Positions 61,084-64,000 of a stretch of 64,000 nt of DNA are shown piece by piece. The number at the start of each line of letters is the position of its first letter. Position 1 is the first letter of the stretch. The DNA is from CAYJPA01 sp964371945 (lineage in GTDB: Bacteria > Chloroflexota > Chloroflexia > Thermomicrobiales > UBA6265): the NCBI GenBank assembly GCA_964371945.1, contig CAYJPA010000019.1:1-64000 (forward strand), in the 5' to 3' direction. Both the position numbers and the translations under genes were made by a program. The notes under the pieces are model-generated. The model searched no databases and was not told where the DNA came from. It saw only the letters and a program-made list of their open reading frames with translations.

Positions 61084-62646
61084 ATGCAAGCTCATGATCT
61101 TGACCTCGTTGCTCGTTTGGCCGGGAACGCCTGCACCCGTCGCCGGACGTTGAAGGCGCTCGCCGCGGGGGGTTGGTTTGCCGTCTCAGGCAGCAGACTG
61201 CGACTCGATGCACTGGCGGCCGATCTCTGCTGCTGCAAATGCTCCGGCACGAAAAAGTGCGAGGACGACGTTGCGAGTTTGAGCGAATGCAGGCAACTAT
61301 GCGGAACGAAGCAGGCGATCTTCTCGTGCAATCACACGTGCGAGCCGGGAAAGAGCATCTCCAAAGTCTGTAAACTCAGAAAGAAGACTGGCGCGGCAAT
61401 TACCGCTTCGGTTCCGGGCGTTTACGATCTGGCCTTCTTCGACGCGGTTGGCGCTGTAACCTATGGACCAGGCGCCGTCCGGGTTTCGGAGGCCATTTTT
61501 ACGTCCGAAGCCGCCCAGGCGTCGGGATACGCCGGCGAAACCGGTGGACCGCTGCTCTATTCGGAGGGCGTCTACTCCTTTCATAGCGTTCGAACTGTCG
61601 ACAACGGTCAGCTCACGCTCATCAGTTTTCTCAGTCAGCACGCCTCGATCGAAGCCGCCGAGACGTGGCGTAACTATGCCGCCGGGCAGCTGTGGCCGCC
61701 TGAGGCGGAAGAACATACGGAAGAGTTGAGTCAGGTCGATGTCGCTGATCTTCACCGCTTCACCTTTCCGTCCTCTGAAACGGAAGGCGAAACCGTGACC
61801 CGGCTCGCCGGCATCACCCGCATCGGCGAGTTCGTCCATTGGTTCTCGATCGAAGGAATCGATACGATTCCGGATCCGGAAACTGGATCTCGGTTTCAGC
61901 AAGCGGTCGCCGACGCCATCGCGGATCAGCCAGAACAGACCGAGAGTCTGGCTCCATTGGCTTGGTTGCCAGACGAGACACTCGCGTGCGTGACCAGCGA
62001 CGAACTAGCCGGCAGTGCCGGCGCGATTCGAGCAAGCTTGATCCCATCGGCCCAAAACGGCGCCTGCCTGGTGCCCGCGCTGAACGTCAGGTACACCGTT
62101 TTGGGCGGTAGGGTGCAGCCGGCTGAGGGTGCGGCCGATGAGGCCATTGAGCAGTCGAAGGCGTTCTACGCGGGCGCCCAAACGTCAATGACCTACACGT
62201 ATTTCCAGGGAGCACAACTCCGGACGCTAACGATCACGCGTTGGAGCAACACCGACGTCGTGGCGAGCGATGGTGCGACCTTTTTCAAACGACTCGCGAA
62301 ATCCGACGAGCTCAACGGCGTGGTGCGAACATTCGGAGCGACTGACAACCCGTTAGTCGATGATCCTTCGAACTCAACATTTGGCTACCCGACCGCGAAC
62401 GGGCTATTGATCGGCGCGGAAAAAACCGTGTTCAACGGGTCGTACAGTTTCAGCCTGCGAGTGGTTCAGGCGGGTTCGGCCCCCGACATCGCTACCTGGA
62501 TTCCAGCCGAGGATCCAAATGTGACGCTGGTTCTCAACGATCTCGGAAGTGGTTCGAGCAACACACAATTGGAAACGGTGCAATTCGGAAACCTGGAGAA
62601 CTATCTGCGGAACACACCTGTCTATGGGGTAAACGCGCCGCGGTGA
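61084..62646 (+). CDS. Exported protein with Tat-like signal and cysteine-rich segment, unknown function
   Basis: About 520 residues. The N-terminus has CTRRRTLKALAAGGWFAVSG, a twin-arginine-like signal. Next comes a compact Cys-rich segment with CCCKCSGTKKC, LSECRQLC and CNHTCEPG, about ten Cys in 45 residues, suggesting disulfide-rich folding or metal binding. The rest, about 400 residues, is a mixed alpha/beta region with few Cys and no domain I recognise; TSMTYTYFQGAQLRTLTITRW and similar strands suggest repeated beta elements. The ATG is the one after AAAGGA, 43 codons inside the longer frame. It overlaps no neighbour and lies just past the interrupted GcvT-like gene. Confidence 0.65.
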   Translation: MQAHDLDLVARLAGNACTRRRTLKALAAGGWFAVSGSRLRLDALAADLCCCKCSGTKKCEDDVASLSECRQLCGTKQAIFSCNHTCEPGKSISKVCKLRKKTGAAITASVPGVYDLAFFDAVGAVTYGPGAVRVSEAIFTSEAAQASGYAGETGGPLLYSEGVYSFHSVRTVDNGQLTLISFLSQHASIEAAETWRNYAAGQLWPPEAEEHTEELSQVDVADLHRFTFPSSETEGETVTRLAGITRIGEFVHWFSIEGIDTIPDPETGSRFQQAVADAIADQPEQTESLAPLAWLPDETLACVTSDELAGSAGAIRASLIPSAQNGACLVPALNVRYTVLGGRVQPAEGAADEAIEQSKAFYAGAQTSMTYTYFQGAQLRTLTITRWSNTDVVASDGATFFKRLAKSDELNGVVRTFGATDNPLVDDPSNSTFGYPTANGLLIGAEKTVFNGSYSFSLRVVQAGSAPDIATWIPAEDPNVTLVLNDLGSGSSNTQLETVQFGNLENYLRNTPVYGVNAPR

Positions 62647-62984
62647 CCGCGGAAGCCCCGTCGCTCCGATTAGGATCCGGAGGACGGACTTCAACGCCCG
62701 GTCGATGAGAACCCATGCGTCTTCAACACCAAGGCCGCCTACAATCCAACCTGCGAAAAAGCGAGAGCCAAGCTGCAAAGAGTCAAGATCTACCCGGGAC
62801 TGGCTCAAGGACAGCTCGGACTCTTCATTCGATACCACGCACCTCATCGTGGACGCCGAACGCTTATAGGGGGCAACCGCCGTGTTGACCCTCGTCGTCC
62901 GTCGCGATGCCGGAATGCAAAAGCGGACACATCCATCGCTGTGTCTTTCCCTTCCATCAACATGAGCACAAACCGCGCCCACTT

Positions 62985-63030
62985 GTCGTCTTGAGCGAGG
63001 GCCGCGGCCGAAGTCGAAGGATCTCCCTTG
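62985..63030. repeat. Candidate dispersed spacer repeat
   Basis: TTGTCGTCTTGAGCGAGG, followed by a short GC palindrome and GAAGTCGAAGGATCTCC, resembles a palindromic element I recall as scattered between genes in several GC-rich phyla, including Chloroflexota (TCNTCCTGAGCGNAGTCGAAGGATCTC type). It is non-coding. Its copy number in this genome is not visible from one window. Confidence 0.45.
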
Positions 63031-63052
63031 CAAAGATTTTCGCCCAGACAAC

Positions 63053-63086
63053 TACAAACGCGGTCGATTTCGACCGCGCTTGTGTT
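63053..63086. repeat. Inverted repeat
   Basis: CGCGGTCGA and TCGACCGCG flank two T residues, with an outer ACAA/TTGT pair, forming a strong hairpin. It lies in the 513-base spacer (62647-63159) between the Cys-rich protein and msrA, which holds no gene I can support. Confidence 0.7.
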
Positions 63087-63096
63087 TCAATCACTT

Positions 63097-63151
63097 CTTG
63101 GAGCTTGGAGCTTGGAGCTTGGAGCTTGGAGCTTGGAGCTTGGAGCTTGGA
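63097..63151. repeat. 7-base tandem repeat (CTTGGAG) of nearly eight copies
   Basis: CTTGGAG is repeated seven times without error at 63097-63145, followed by CTTGGA. A seven-base unit cannot preserve a reading frame, which fits a non-coding simple repeat likely to vary by slippage. It ends only nine bases before the msrA stop. Confidence 0.95.
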
Positions 63152-63159
63152 ACCCGCAA

Positions 63160-63819
63160 TTAGCGGCTAGAAACAGCCGACCCGATCGGACAACTCACAC
63201 CAGTCCCATCCAACCCACAGTAGCCGTGCGGCACCTTGTGTAGATACTGTTGGTGGTAATCCTCGGCATAGTAGAACGGCCCCGCCGGTGCGATCTCGGT
63301 CGTGATCTCACCATACCCGGATCTGCTCAGTTCAGACTGATAGGCATCGCGCGACAACTCGGCGATTCGCGCCTGCCTATCGCTCGTGGTGTAGATCGCG
63401 GAACGATACTGCGTGCCGTGGTCGTTCCCCTGGCGCATTCCCTGGGTCGGATTATGCTCCTCCCAGAAAACCCGCAGGATCTCGTCGTAAGTGATGCGAC
63501 TCGGATCGAACACCACCAACACCGCTTCGGTGTGGCCGGTCCGGCCGCTGCAAACCTCTTCATATGTCGGATTCGGCGTAACTCCGCCCACATAGCCGGC
63601 AGCGGTGCTCACGACACCTTTGGTCTGCCAGAAGAGCCGCTCGGCACCCCAAAAACAGCCCATGCCGACGATTGCGGTTTCAAGACCGGAATCGAATGGC
63701 GGCTTGATTGGCGTGCCCAGAACCGCATGGCGATCCGGAATGCCGGCTAGTGGGGTCGAGCGTCCAGGGAGCGCCTTCTCGGGCTCGATCATGGTGGTCT
63801 TCTTGCGTCCAAACAGCAT
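63160..63819 (-). CDS. msrA: Peptide methionine sulfoxide reductase A
   Basis: A 219-residue MsrA that reduces the S-form of methionine sulfoxide in proteins. The catalytic motif GMGCFWGAERLF holds the nucleophilic Cys at about residue 54. The segments GYVGGVTPNPTYEEVCSGRTGHTEAVLVVFDP (in pieces), FWEEHNPTQGMRQGNDHGTQYRSAIY and YYAEDYHQQYL are characteristic. A resolving Cys is available near the end in YCGLDGTGVSCP. The N-terminal 45 residues before the core are polar and not a signal peptide. No msrB gene is adjacent. Confidence 0.96.
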   Translation of the reverse strand: MLFGRKKTTMIEPEKALPGRSTPLAGIPDRHAVLGTPIKPPFDSGLETAIVGMGCFWGAERLFWQTKGVVSTAAGYVGGVTPNPTYEEVCSGRTGHTEAVLVVFDPSRITYDEILRVFWEEHNPTQGMRQGNDHGTQYRSAIYTTSDRQARIAELSRDAYQSELSRSGYGEITTEIAPAGPFYYAEDYHQQYLHKVPHGYCGLDGTGVSCPIGSAVSSR

Positions 63820-64000
63820 TGATAGGTCCTCCGAACCGCGCGTTTAGGAAAGACGCTACGGTCAATCATCGTGAAGGCAGTTCGACCGCACGTGCCCATG
63901 GAGAGGCACTCAAATAGTCTCGAACGAGGCAAATTCGTTACAAGGTTGCGGCTACTGGAGACGCCCGCGCGAGGCGACCGGCCAGATCGTCTCTATCGTG

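Noticed and set aside
60899..62745. Shared 17 bases CAACACCAAGGCCGCCT near 60899 and 62728 as a duplication boundary
   Set aside because: The flanking sequence is only loosely similar and no longer match could be followed by eye; it may be chance or a small relic.
63097..63151. Heptamer array as coding (SLELGAW-type) repeat
   Set aside because: The open frame across it has no start, ribosome site or homology; the repeat is best read as non-coding.

Overview
The window is GC-rich (estimated by eye, not computed) chromosomal DNA, densely coded on both strands. It most resembles a Chloroflexota genome, probably Thermomicrobia-like. This is an inference from gene content: F420/LLM-type and mycothiol/class III-type dehydrogenases, many GTG/TTG starts, secreted proteins with Thr/Pro/Ser-rich 'PTPTAT' stalks, an ECF sigma/anti-sigma pair and TIG-like surface proteins. 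I saw no rRNA, tRNA, CRISPR array, prophage or intact insertion sequence.

Layout. 0.2-6.3 kb (minus): nucleosidase-family enzyme, DUF1634 protein with TauE/SafE permease, GMC oxidoreductase, and a LuxR-type ATPase regulator broken by two stops. 6.6-10.4 kb: nitroreductase, orphan peptide-type solute-binding protein, broken RDD membrane protein, DUF1989 protein. 10.55-15.25 kb (plus): a cobalamin riboswitch and terminator followed by a secreted alpha/alpha-toroid protein, a membrane-anchored DUF4430-like protein, an EcfT protein and a fused double ECF ATPase. 15.3-20.1 kb: pdxH, a 6-phospho-3-hexuloisomerase-like SIS protein, lon, and a small unknown gene with a dyad over its promoter. 20.1-24.3 kb (minus): a Mn/Zn/Fe-type ABC operon whose two permeases both carry C-terminal winged-helix-like tails. 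24.4-32.1 kb (minus): M50 peptidase, MFS exporter, and a 1684-residue secreted multi-domain protein. 32.5-36.3 kb (minus): cysteine-less rhodanese lipoprotein, SIMPL protein, anti-sigma factor and ECF sigma factor. 36.4-43.4 kb: hydroxyacid dehydrogenase, a MITE-like element, LLM oxidoreductase, unknown membrane protein, FAH-family hydrolase, and a DUF1786/beta-propeller pair. 43.4-48.2 kb (minus): pyruvate phosphate dikinase, a Ser/Thr/Pro-rich membrane protein, proline iminopeptidase. 48.2-51.0 kb (minus): an osmoprotectant ABC operon in decay. 51.3-57.8 kb: LolD/MacB-type ATPase with a large FtsX-type permease, rbsD, a Vgb-like beta-propeller, acetamidase/formamidase. 58.0-64.0 kb: zinc alcohol dehydrogenase, truncated FAD oxidase, GcvT-like gene with one stop, a Cys-rich Tat-like protein, a repeat-rich spacer and msrA.

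The most interesting locus is the B12-riboswitch operon. The two domains that form a single polypeptide in animal intrinsic factor/transcobalamin (alpha6/alpha6 barrel plus DUF4430 beta domain) appear here as two adjacent genes, directly followed by the T and A parts of an ECF importer, with no recognisable S component. I infer that the operon encodes a surface B12 (or corrinoid) capture and uptake system. A second theme is the number of genes that are intact except for one or two in-frame stops or frameshifts (LuxR regulator, RDD protein, GcvT-like protein, osmoprotectant operon). This suggests active gene loss, or consensus errors that need checking in reads.
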